A DNA stretch of 18,540 nt, from NCBI GenBank assembly GCA_964600785.1, contig CAZRKH010000143.1:1-18540 (forward strand). The letters run 5' to 3'. Made by a program: the position numbers and the translations under genes. Positions 8,503 to 13,996 of the stretch are shown here, one piece after another (position 1 is the stretch's first letter; every line of letters begins with the position of its first letter). The notes beneath the pieces were generated by a model. The model was given only the letters and a program-made list of their open reading frames with translations. It searched no databases and had not been told where the DNA came from. This DNA is from M30B53 sp964600785 (GTDB lineage Bacteria > Planctomycetota > Planctomycetia > Pirellulales > UBA1268).

Positions 8503-8901
8503 TCATGCCGCGGGGAGGTCTCCTGCGGCGAGCATGCCAAGCACGCGGCGGTTGGTCTCGGGAAAGCGGAGCCGGGCAAGCGACTCCAGCGGCACCCAGC
8601 CGAAGGGTGGCTGCGGTGTGTCGTCGGCCTCGGCCCGGCAGGCAAAAAAACAGACCTCGATCGGGCCGTTGCTGCTCCAGCCATGAGCCCGGTCGAGCAG
8701 CGGCCCGGGCTGGACTCTCAGGCCACTCTCCTCGAGGCACTCCCGCACCGCCGCCTCGGCGGGAGTCTCACCGGGCTCCACCTTGCCGCCGGGAAATTCG
8801 TCCAGCCCGGGGCCGTCGACGGCCCGTGAACTGCGACGACCGACAAGCACCTCACGGCCTCGGATCACGACCGCGACGGCGACCACTCCAGCAACGGCCA
8901 C
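8503..8901 (-). CDS. NUDIX hydrolase (MutT-like)
   Basis: Hydrolyses a nucleoside-diphosphate-linked substrate, possibly oxidised or non-canonical nucleotides. The product is 132 residues, the usual size of MutT-type enzymes. The NUDIX box is complete: G39, E45 (GGKVEPGE), then REC at 53-55 and EESGL at 57-61, following the G-x5-E-x7-REU-x-EExGU pattern with C at the first hydrophobic position. The N-terminal strand VVAVAVVI and the LVGRR turn are typical. The start is a GTG at 8901, a single base after the fabI stop, so translation is probably coupled to fabI. The exact substrate cannot be assigned; a MutT-like 8-oxo-dGTPase or CTP pyrophosphohydrolase is the nearest pattern. Confidence 0.9.
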   Translation of the reverse strand: MAVAGVVAVAVVIRGREVLVGRRSSRAVDGPGLDEFPGGKVEPGETPAEAAVRECLEESGLRVQPGPLLDRAHGWSSNGPIEVCFFACRAEADDTPQPPFGWVPLESLARLRFPETNRRVLGMLAAGDLPAA

Positions 8902-8902
8902 T

Positions 8903-9736
8903 TCAGGAAGTCACCCCGGCCTCGCGAAGCGAGTCGAGCAGTCGCCCCGGCGACCCCATGATGTTGTAGCCGGCATCGACGTGCAGGATCTCGCCGGTGA
9001 TACCGGTCGATTCGCGGGAGACCAGCCAGGCGCCTGTCTTGCCGACCTCTTCGTGGGTCACGTTTCGCCCCAACGGGGCCACCCGTTCGTAGAAGCCGAG
9101 CATCTCCTCAACCCCCGCGCCGCGGCCGGCAAGGGTTCGCAAGGGGCCGGCGCTCACGGCGTTCACCCGCACCCCGGTCGGCCCGAGATCAAAGGCCATG
9201 TACCGCACGGCGGCATCGAGCGCGGCCTTGCAGACGCCCATGATGTTGTAGCCGGGCACCGCCTTTTCCCCGCCGAAGTAGGTGAGCGTGAGGATCGAGG
9301 CATTGGGGGCGAGGATTCCGCGGGCGAGTCGTGAAACGGCCAGCAGGCTGTAGACGCTCGTCTCCATCGCGATCCGAAAACCCTCGCGGCTCGTCTCGAC
9401 CGTCTCGCCCTTGAGGTCGTCCATCGGGCAGAAGGCGATCGAGTGCACGAGAAAGTCGATGCTGCCGAACTCGTCGGCCGCGGTCTTCATCACATCCCCG
9501 ATCTGGGAGTCGTCGCAGGCATCCATCGGCACCAGGAAACGGGCGTTTGGCTGCTCGTCGGTGAGCATCGCCACGCGGCGACGGTTGCGTTGCCGCGTGT
9601 CGTCGGGCCGGTCGGGCAGGTGGCTGAAGCCGATTTGTGCGCCCTCGGCGAGGAGCTCCCTGGCGATCGCCCAGGCGATTGAGTGGTCGTTTGCCACACC
9701 GAGCACGAGCCCCTTGAGGCCGTCGCATCTCCCCAT
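8903..9736 (-). CDS. fabI: Enoyl-[acyl-carrier-protein] reductase (NADH)
   Basis: Catalyses the last reduction of each fatty-acid elongation cycle, enoyl-ACP to acyl-ACP; target class of triclosan and isoniazid-type inhibitors. The 277-residue product is an SDR protein with the FabI-specific cofactor motif GVANDHSIAWAIA (13-25) and FLVHSIAF (95-102). The catalytic residues Y153, Y163 and K170 (LTYFGGEKAVPGYNIMGVCK) are offset by 7 from E. coli Y146, Y156 and K163. The C-terminus carries GEILHVDAGYNIMG. GGAGA lies 9 bases before the ATG at 9736, so I prefer it over the ATG at 9745, which directly abuts the same GGAGA; the frame is open to 9868. It leads a two-gene unit with the NUDIX gene. Upstream lies the divergently read tRNA-Lys. 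Confidence 0.96.
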   Translation of the reverse strand: MGRCDGLKGLVLGVANDHSIAWAIARELLAEGAQIGFSHLPDRPDDTRQRNRRRVAMLTDEQPNARFLVPMDACDDSQIGDVMKTAADEFGSIDFLVHSIAFCPMDDLKGETVETSREGFRIAMETSVYSLLAVSRLARGILAPNASILTLTYFGGEKAVPGYNIMGVCKAALDAAVRYMAFDLGPTGVRVNAVSAGPLRTLAGRGAGVEEMLGFYERVAPLGRNVTHEEVGKTGAWLVSRESTGITGEILHVDAGYNIMGSPGRLLDSLREAGVTS

Positions 9737-9875
9737 CAGTGCCATTCTCCAGAGTGTTTGCTCATGTCGGGCTCCGGCAGGCGGTGAGCCGCCTCCGCCC
9801 GGTCCGCTCGCGGCCGGTCGGGGGAATGTAGCCGCTGGCAGGCAGCCTCTCAACCGGAGTCTTCGCATGCGGCTC

Positions 9876-9904
9876 TTGCCGGGAACGCCCGCTGCCGGTA
9901 ATAC
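9876..9904 (+). promoter_or_regulatory. Sigma-70-type promoter of tRNA-Lys
   Basis: A -35 hexamer TTGCCG (9876-9881) is separated by exactly 17 bp from a -10 hexamer TAATAC (9899-9904). Transcription would begin near 9911, about ten bases before the tRNA. The hexamers match the TTGACA and TATAAT consensus at 4 of 6 positions each; the location makes the call more convincing than the score alone. Confidence 0.6.
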
Positions 9905-9921
9905 TATCGCTTTCGCATCGA

Positions 9922-9995
9922 GCCCCGTTAGCTCAATTGGTTAGAGCATCTGACTCTTAATCAGAGGGTTCTAGGTTCGAGTCCTAGACGGGGCA
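9922..9995 (+). tRNA. tRNA-Lys (anticodon CTT)
   Basis: A complete 74-nt cloverleaf: acceptor arms GCCCCGT (9922-9928) and ACGGGGC (9988-9994) with discriminator A at 9995; D-arm GCTC/GAGC; anticodon stem TCTGA/TCAGA enclosing the loop CTCTTAA with anticodon CTT, which reads AAG; five-base variable region; and T-arm CTAGG/CCTAG with loop TTCGAGT. The 3' CCA is not encoded and would be added after transcription. A promoter lies directly upstream. It is a single tRNA, not part of a cluster in this window. Confidence 0.97.
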
Positions 9996-10236
9996 GTCGG
10001 GCCGCAGGCAGGCTGCCGCGGGCCGCTCTCGCAGGCCTTTTCTGGTCTGCGGGTCTGCGCCGCTCGGGCGGCCACCGGCCGTCTGCAGCCCGTCTGCAGC
10101 CGTCTCGATTCACCCGCTCGGGCGACCACCCGAATGAATGGGTGTTGTGAGATACCAACTGTTGCTACCATACATGAAATATTACCGTGAATGTGATCGG
10201 TAATTATTGAATACCTTTATGGAGAAGTGATCCTGA
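9996..10236. other. Intergenic spacer with short repeats, turning AT-rich
   Basis: No gene is seen in this 241-bp stretch. GCAGGCC/GGTCTGC with a TTTTCT loop (10031-10050) is a weak hairpin that might end the tRNA transcript, but it lacks a trailing T-run. CGCTCGGGCGGCCACC (10061-10076) recurs with one mismatch at 10115-10130, and GTCTGCAGCC occurs twice with period 11 (10081-10101). From about 10140 the base composition shifts abruptly to AT-rich, which with the dyad at 10181 marks the likely promoter region of the gene at 10237. Confidence 0.6.
10181..10204. promoter_or_regulatory. Dyad ATTACCG-N10-CGGTAAT upstream of the basic HTH-like gene
   Basis: Perfect 7-bp arms ATTACCG (10181-10187) and CGGTAAT (10198-10204) surround a 10-base spacer. 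The dyad sits 33 bases upstream of the gene start in the only markedly AT-rich stretch of the window. The geometry suits a dimeric regulator, possibly autoregulation by the downstream protein. Promoter hexamers around it cannot be assigned uniquely. Confidence 0.45.
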
Positions 10237-10650
10237 ATGGCTGAAATTAAGAAGCCCGCGGGCAAGACCACCCCGAAAGCCGCCGCAAAGACCGGTGGCA
10301 AGTCCTCGGCCGTCAATAAGTCCGAGGAGATTCGCAAGGTGGCGAAGGCGATGAAAGAGAAGCGGGAGAAGCCGCGGCCGGTGGCGATCATCGCCGCTCT
10401 CAAGAAGCAGGGGATTGCCGTCTCCTCCCCGCAGGTGAGCATGGTCCTCAAGCGGATGGGATTTCGGCCGGCGCGGCGGAAGAAGGCAGCCTCATCGCAA
10501 AGGCCGGCCGGGACCGTGCGGGCCACGGCGGTTCGCAGCGGCAACATTTCAGTGGACGACCTGATTGCCGCCAAACGGGTCGCCTCGCAGTTCGGCAACG
10601 CCGACAAGGCGATCGCGGCACTTTCGGCGCTGAAGAAGTTCGAGTCATAG
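10237..10650 (+). CDS. Small basic HTH-like protein, function unknown
   Basis: A 137-residue, strongly basic protein. Residues 1-28 are a lysine/alanine/proline-rich tail resembling histone-H1-like or HU-extension tails. Residues 29-78 look like a winged or simple helix-turn-helix (EEIRKVAKAMKEKREKPRP, then IIAALKKQGIAVSS and PQVSMVLKRMGFRP). Residues 80-104 are a basic linker, and 105-135 a helical tail (SVDDLIAAKRVASQFG, NADKAIAALSALKKF) that could mediate oligomerisation. The architecture recalls short proteins I associate with planctomycetes, but no function is known to me; nucleoid-associated or regulatory DNA binding is inferred from charge and fold only. GGAG lies 12 bases before the ATG. 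It stands alone between an AT-rich promoter region and a strong terminator, so it is monocistronic. Confidence 0.85.
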   Translation: MAEIKKPAGKTTPKAAAKTGGKSSAVNKSEEIRKVAKAMKEKREKPRPVAIIAALKKQGIAVSSPQVSMVLKRMGFRPARRKKAASSQRPAGTVRATAVRSGNISVDDLIAAKRVASQFGNADKAIAALSALKKFES

Positions 10651-10696
10651 CCCACCGATTCGGCAGGCCGATTCCGGGCAGGCCTCAGGAAGCGAG

Positions 10697-10734
10697 ACAC
10701 GGCCCGCGGCAAACGCCGCGGGCCGTGTGTTTTC
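10697..10734 (+). terminator. Rho-independent terminator of the basic HTH-like gene
   Basis: Perfect 14-bp stem ACACGGCCCGCGGC (10697-10710) and GCCGCGGGCCGTGT (10715-10728) with an AAAC loop, followed by GTTTTC. It lies 47 bases after the stop codon at 10650. Although the T-run is short, the stem is very stable. Confidence 0.88.
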
Positions 10735-10811
10735 AGCGGCACGATACGTGCAGTTAGTAGTCTACCAGACCGTGGGACAAGTCTGCCGCCGCAGGATGCG
10801 GCGATCGGCGA

Positions 10812-10837
10812 CCCCCAAAAACCTTGGCTTTTTGGGG
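10812..10837. terminator. A/T-flanked hairpin, possible bidirectional terminator
   Basis: CCCCAAAAA (10813-10821) and TTTTTGGGG (10829-10837) form a 9-bp stem with a 7-base loop. The A and T tracts are in the stem, so the structure reads similarly on both strands. It lies between two convergent genes, next to a second hairpin at 10848. Confidence 0.55.
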
Positions 10838-10847
10838 AGTCGCTCAA

Positions 10848-10878
10848 GTGGAAAAAGCCCATGGAGGGCTTTTTCCAC
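10848..10878 (-). terminator. Terminator hairpin of the 83-residue gene
   Basis: GTGGAAAAAGCCC (10848-10860) and GGGCTTTTTCCAC (10866-10878) form a perfect 13-bp stem with a 5-base loop. It lies 6 bases after the stop of the minus-strand gene at 10885. The T-tract is inside the stem, so it could end transcription from either side. Confidence 0.75.
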
Positions 10879-10884
10879 GTGCAG

Positions 10885-11136
10885 CTAGAAGCAGCCGTTT
10901 CGCACCTCTGCGGCGATCATCTGCTTCAGTCGGGCGATGTTCTGTTGTTCCTGCTGTTTGACCTCGCTCCAGAACTGGGTCAGTTCGTCCCGCCATTCGG
11001 CATTGGCGATGTACTGATCGTATCGCCAGAGGGCATCGAGACGCCGACTGAGATCATGGATCAGGTCGTGGTCGTGGTCGGCACAGCCGCTCGTTTCACC
11101 CAGGTGGGTCATTTCCTTTTCCGCTGCAAGAGACAT
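10885..11136 (-). CDS. Small helical protein with His/Asp/Cys cluster, function unknown
   Basis: An 83-residue protein I do not recognise. After a short acidic start it has GCADHDHD (17-24), a cluster of Cys, His and Asp that could bind metal. Two predicted helices form a likely hairpin: HDLSRRLDALWRYDQYIANA (27-46) and about 48-80, rich in Gln, Glu and Lys (ELTQFWSEVKQQEQQNIARL). It ends in GCF. Ferritin- or hemerythrin-like metal binding and a simple coiled coil are both conceivable; neither is shown. The ATG at 11136 is firmly supported by AGAGGAG 6 bases upstream; the frame is open to 11355 but the extension has poor composition. It is followed at once by a hairpin terminator. Confidence 0.82.
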   Translation of the reverse strand: MSLAAEKEMTHLGETSGCADHDHDLIHDLSRRLDALWRYDQYIANAEWRDELTQFWSEVKQQEQQNIARLKQMIAAEVRNGCF

Positions 11137-11362
11137 CGGCAACTCCTCTGTGGATTGCAAAACTGCTCTCGGCCCGGGCCTGTCGCTGGTGTCCCGCGCC
11201 GGCGGCCGCGTCCCTCGTGGCAGATCATCATTCCGCGGCGGTCCCTGCGTATCGCGGCGAAATAGTCGGGTCGCATGCGGCATCGAGCAAGTGTCGTCGC
11301 TGCGACCGCCTCTCCACCCGCCCGGGGGCGGCAGACACTCTGCCGCCCGCCGCACGCGAATC
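11137..11362. other. Spacer between two minus-strand hypothetical genes
   Basis: These 226 bases contain the ribosome binding site of the 83-residue gene at the left end. I see no additional gene, clean promoter or terminator. In-frame extensions of both flanking genes cross part of it but look non-coding. Confidence 0.4.
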
Positions 11363-12025
11363 TCATGCTGCCGGCCAGCGGGTGCCCCCGGGCAGCCAGA
11401 ACGAAGCCGCCGGAAGGTACCGATTGCGACGCACGAGCCGCCCCCCCTCGAGATGCCGCTGGAAATCGGACGGCTGGGTGATCAGGGCGAAGGGTCGGCT
11501 GCGGATGCCGCGTTCGCGGAGGAACGTCGCACGGTCGAGCAGTTCCAGGGGTGACTCGTAGAAAGCCGGGAGATCGTCGAACTCCTCGTGCGGGTCGATC
11601 GTGGCCCACAGGGGGCCGCCGGGAATTCGGTAGGCCAGCGACCATCCATACATTTCCGCCCGCGGCGCCCCGGGTCTGAGAACGGGCGGTCGATCGGGCG
11701 ACCGCCCGGCCGAGGGCAGATCCTCCGGCACGATCAACGCCAGGCCCAGCCGACGCCGGACGGCCCGCCGGCGGATGACGCGACCGGGCGGCCGCGGCCG
11801 CAGCGTGGTTTCGTCAACCAGGTCGACCTTCCACTTCAGCTTCCTCTCCGGAAGCTGCTCGAGAATAGCCGGGCCGACCACGATCGGGCGGTAGGCGTTT
11901 CGCCAGCGGAAGCGGCGGCTTCCGCGGGCCGACGGCTCGGCGGGCTCATGGCGGCCAGACGGCTGGCGGTCGTTGACCAGCCTGACGAGGGGGGTGGTGA
12001 ACTCGGGGGCGGGGCGTGCGGGCAT
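11363..12025 (-). CDS. Hypothetical protein, 220 residues, arginine/proline-rich
   Basis: Not recognised. No signal peptide or membrane segment is apparent. Residues 1-40 are low in order and rich in Pro and Arg. A central part has FRWRNAYRPIVVGPAILEQL (39-58) and a basic RRRAVRRRLGLALIVPEDLP (85-104). The C-terminal half has mixed composition typical of a folded domain: EMYGWSLAYRIPGGPLWATI (124-143), DPHEEFDDLPAFYESPLELL (144-163) and ITQPSDFQRHLEGG (182-195). The ATG at 12025 is chosen because GGAGA lies about 6 bases upstream; the frame is open to 12157, which would overlap the start of the divergent WYL gene. It probably shares its upstream region with that gene. Confidence 0.7.
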   Translation of the reverse strand: MPARPAPEFTTPLVRLVNDRQPSGRHEPAEPSARGSRRFRWRNAYRPIVVGPAILEQLPERKLKWKVDLVDETTLRPRPPGRVIRRRAVRRRLGLALIVPEDLPSAGRSPDRPPVLRPGAPRAEMYGWSLAYRIPGGPLWATIDPHEEFDDLPAFYESPLELLDRATFLRERGIRSRPFALITQPSDFQRHLEGGRLVRRNRYLPAASFWLPGGTRWPAA

Positions 12026-12055
12026 GGCGTTCTCCGGTGGGGTGGCGGCGGGTGA

Positions 12056-12084
12056 TTGACGCGGTTTCGATTCGCTGCGAAACC
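12056..12084 (+). promoter_or_regulatory. -35-like TTGACG followed by a 7-8-7 inverted repeat upstream of the WYL gene
   Basis: TTGACG (12056-12061) matches a -35 box at 5 of 6 positions. Directly after it are perfect arms GGTTTCG (12063-12069) and CGAAACC (12078-12084) around 8 bases. No good -10 is found at 17 bp; the nearest, CCTATG at 12083, is spaced 21. The dyad lies in the 130-bp divergent region and could be an autoregulatory operator of the WYL regulator. Confidence 0.4.
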
Positions 12085-12155
12085 TATGCAGCACCGGGGA
12101 CAACCTTGGTCCCGAGCCCCCGAAGGCCCTTTTCCCCGCACGCCAGGGCAATTGC

Positions 12156-13265
12156 ATGGACTCGATCAGCCGCCACGAGCAGCTTCTGCGGGTGTTTCAC
12201 CTGATAGACATCCTCTTTGGTGCCCGCGAGCCGCAGACCACCGCGGAACTCAAGGCAGCCCTCCGGGAGCGGGGCGTGATCGACGAGATGTCCGACAAAA
12301 ACATCCGTCGCGATGTCTTGTTTCTCGAGAAGTTCGGCTATGCCGTCCGCCGCAGCGGGAAGCGGTCGGACCGGGGCACGACCCGTGCCGCCTGGTCGAT
12401 CCAGCCAGGCCGCGGCATGCGAGAGCTGACACCGCCGGCGGTGAGCCTGCCGGAGCTGCTCTCGTTGGCGGTGGCCCGTGACTTCCTTGCTCCGCTGGCC
12501 GGCACCTTCTACTGGCGGGGCATCGGCCAGCTGCTTGGCAAACTCGAGTCGATCGCCACGCCCGAACTGATCGCCTATGTCAACGAGCACAAGGACGGGC
12601 TGGTGGTGCATCCCAGGCCGCCGCGGCCCAAGTACGGCACGCGGATGCTCGCCGCGATCCACCGGGCGATTCGCAACCGGGTGGAGCTGCGGATCCGCTA
12701 CCAGGCACTCGGGGCGGATGCCCACCGGCCGCAGACGATCCGGCCCGAGGCGATGGTGCTCTACGAGGGCAGCCTCTACATCGCCGGTCGTCGGGCCTCC
12801 GCCTCCAAGAGCAGTCGGGACGGTGGCGAGACGATCCGCTTCTACAAGCTCGATCGCGTGGCCGATGCCCGCCCGACCTCGAAGGTCTTCGAACGGGGCA
12901 GGGTGCCGGTCGACACGCTGCTTGCCGACAGCATCACGATCTACCGGTCCCCCGAGCCGCCCCGGCCGTTCCGGATCCGGATCGACGCGGCCCGGGCCCG
13001 CTGGGCCCGCGAGCGGCCGTTTCATCCGCGGCAGAAGGTCCGCGGCCGCGGCGATGGCGGCATCACGCTTGTCATCGACCGCGGCTGGGAGGCCGAGATC
13101 GTGCCGCAGGTCCTCGCCCTCGGTGAGCATGCCGAGATTCTCGAGCCCCACGACGTGCGACAGCGGGTGGCGGCCACGATTCTCGAGATGGCCGCCCGTT
13201 ACATGCCCGGCGGGGCACGCGGGAACGACGCTGAGGAGCAGCTCGCCACCACGGTCTTCGAGTGA
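12156..13265 (+). CDS. WYL-domain transcriptional regulator (YafY/PafBC type)
   Basis: Ligand-responsive DNA-binding regulator of 369 residues. An N-terminal HTH (about 1-66: RHEQLLRVFHLIDILF, then DKNIRRDVLFLEKFGY) is followed by a linker helix region (95-145). The WYL domain (about 165-245) contains VELRIRYQALG and VLYEGSLYIAGRR (201-213), with LYI in place of WYL, and the FYKLDRVADA segment. A C-terminal WCX-like domain (about 270-350) contains PFRIRID and WEAEIVPQVLALGEHAEIL. WYL domains sense nucleic-acid or nucleotide signals in studied members; here the ligand is unknown. The frame begins at the ATG at 12156, whose upstream sequence has only AGGGC as a weak ribosome site. The stop overlaps the start of the pseudouridine synthase gene (GTGA), implying co-translation. 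No defence genes are nearby. Confidence 0.92.
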   Translation: MDSISRHEQLLRVFHLIDILFGAREPQTTAELKAALRERGVIDEMSDKNIRRDVLFLEKFGYAVRRSGKRSDRGTTRAAWSIQPGRGMRELTPPAVSLPELLSLAVARDFLAPLAGTFYWRGIGQLLGKLESIATPELIAYVNEHKDGLVVHPRPPRPKYGTRMLAAIHRAIRNRVELRIRYQALGADAHRPQTIRPEAMVLYEGSLYIAGRRASASKSSRDGGETIRFYKLDRVADARPTSKVFERGRVPVDTLLADSITIYRSPEPPRPFRIRIDAARARWARERPFHPRQKVRGRGDGGITLVIDRGWEAEIVPQVLALGEHAEILEPHDVRQRVAATILEMAARYMPGGARGNDAEEQLATTVFE

Positions 13266-13984
13266 GCCGCATGCAGGGCCACCCATACGATCCGGCCGGA
13301 TCGGCATCACTGCCGATCGAACTGCTCCATTCCGCCTCCGGGGTGCTGGCCGTTTGCAAGCCCGCCGGGCTGGCCACCCAGGCCCCGCCGGGCTGCGACT
13401 CACTCGAGCGACGAGTCCGCGAGGAAGGGCGGCTGCTCGACGCCGGCGGCTACCTTGGCCTGCCCCACCGGCTCGACCGGCCGGTCGGGGGCATCGTGCT
13501 GCTGGCCACGACCCCACGGGCGGCACGCAAGCTTTCGCGGCAGTTTGAGCGTCGGGAGATCGTCAAGCACTACCGCGGCCTGCTGGAGCCGGCAGCGGGG
13601 GCGAGCCGGCCGCGGCCGGGTGAACTCTGGCGGGATTGGCTGGCCAAGGTGCCCGACGAGCCGCGGGCGAGGATCACCACGGTCGACGACCCGGCCGCCC
13701 GGGAGGCCGTGACGCGGGTCGGCGTCGTGACCGAGGCGGGCAGCCGCCTTGATGTGCTGCTCGAGCCGACCACCGGCAGGATGCACCAGCTGCGAATTCA
13801 GGCGGCATCCAGAGGTCTGCCGATCGCCGGCGACCGCCTCTACGGGGCGGCGGGGCGATGGGAACAGCCTGCCGACCCGCGGGCGGCGACGATCGGCCTG
13901 GCGGCCACCGCCATCGAGTTCACCGACCCTGACACGCTCGAGCGGGTCCTGATCAGGCTCGAGCCACCCTGGGCCGCCGGCTGA
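13262..13984 (+). CDS. RluA-family RNA pseudouridine synthase
   Basis: Isomerises specific uridines in rRNA or tRNA to pseudouridine. The 240-residue product lacks an S4 RNA-binding domain, like RluA or TruC. It shows LAVCKPAGLATQ (29-40), motif II PHRLDRPVGGIVLL (68-81) with the catalytic Asp at D72, KHYRGLLE (102-109) and the C-terminal GRMHQLRIQAASRGLPIAGD (172-191) followed by RLYG. The usual HRLDRxxSG is HRLDRPVGG here, with G in place of S, but the catalytic core is intact. The GTG at 13262 overlaps the WYL stop; the ATG at 13271 would shorten it by 3 residues and is an equally good start. The target RNA cannot be told from sequence. The stop is 12 bp from that of the convergent glycosyltransferase gene. 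Confidence 0.92.
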   Translation: MSRMQGHPYDPAGSASLPIELLHSASGVLAVCKPAGLATQAPPGCDSLERRVREEGRLLDAGGYLGLPHRLDRPVGGIVLLATTPRAARKLSRQFERREIVKHYRGLLEPAAGASRPRPGELWRDWLAKVPDEPRARITTVDDPAAREAVTRVGVVTEAGSRLDVLLEPTTGRMHQLRIQAASRGLPIAGDRLYGAAGRWEQPADPRAATIGLAATAIEFTDPDTLERVLIRLEPPWAAG

Positions 13985-13996
13985 CGGTGGCTGTCC

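Noticed and set aside
10061..10130. Short repeats after the tRNA as a CRISPR-like array
   Set aside because: Only two imperfect 16-base copies and two 10-base copies with unequal spacing; there is no regular repeat-spacer pattern and no cas gene.
9922..10236. tRNA-Lys 3' end as an integration (att) site
   Set aside because: No second copy of the tRNA 3' end was seen in the window and no integrase or phage gene is present.
12156..13265. WYL regulator as a marker of a defence island
   Set aside because: WYL proteins often accompany CRISPR, BREX and similar systems, but the neighbours here are housekeeping or unknown genes with no nuclease, ATPase or methylase.
12084..13526. 480-codon open frame on the minus strand
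   Set aside because: Antisense to the WYL regulator and the start of the pseudouridine synthase gene, both of which have clear family signatures.
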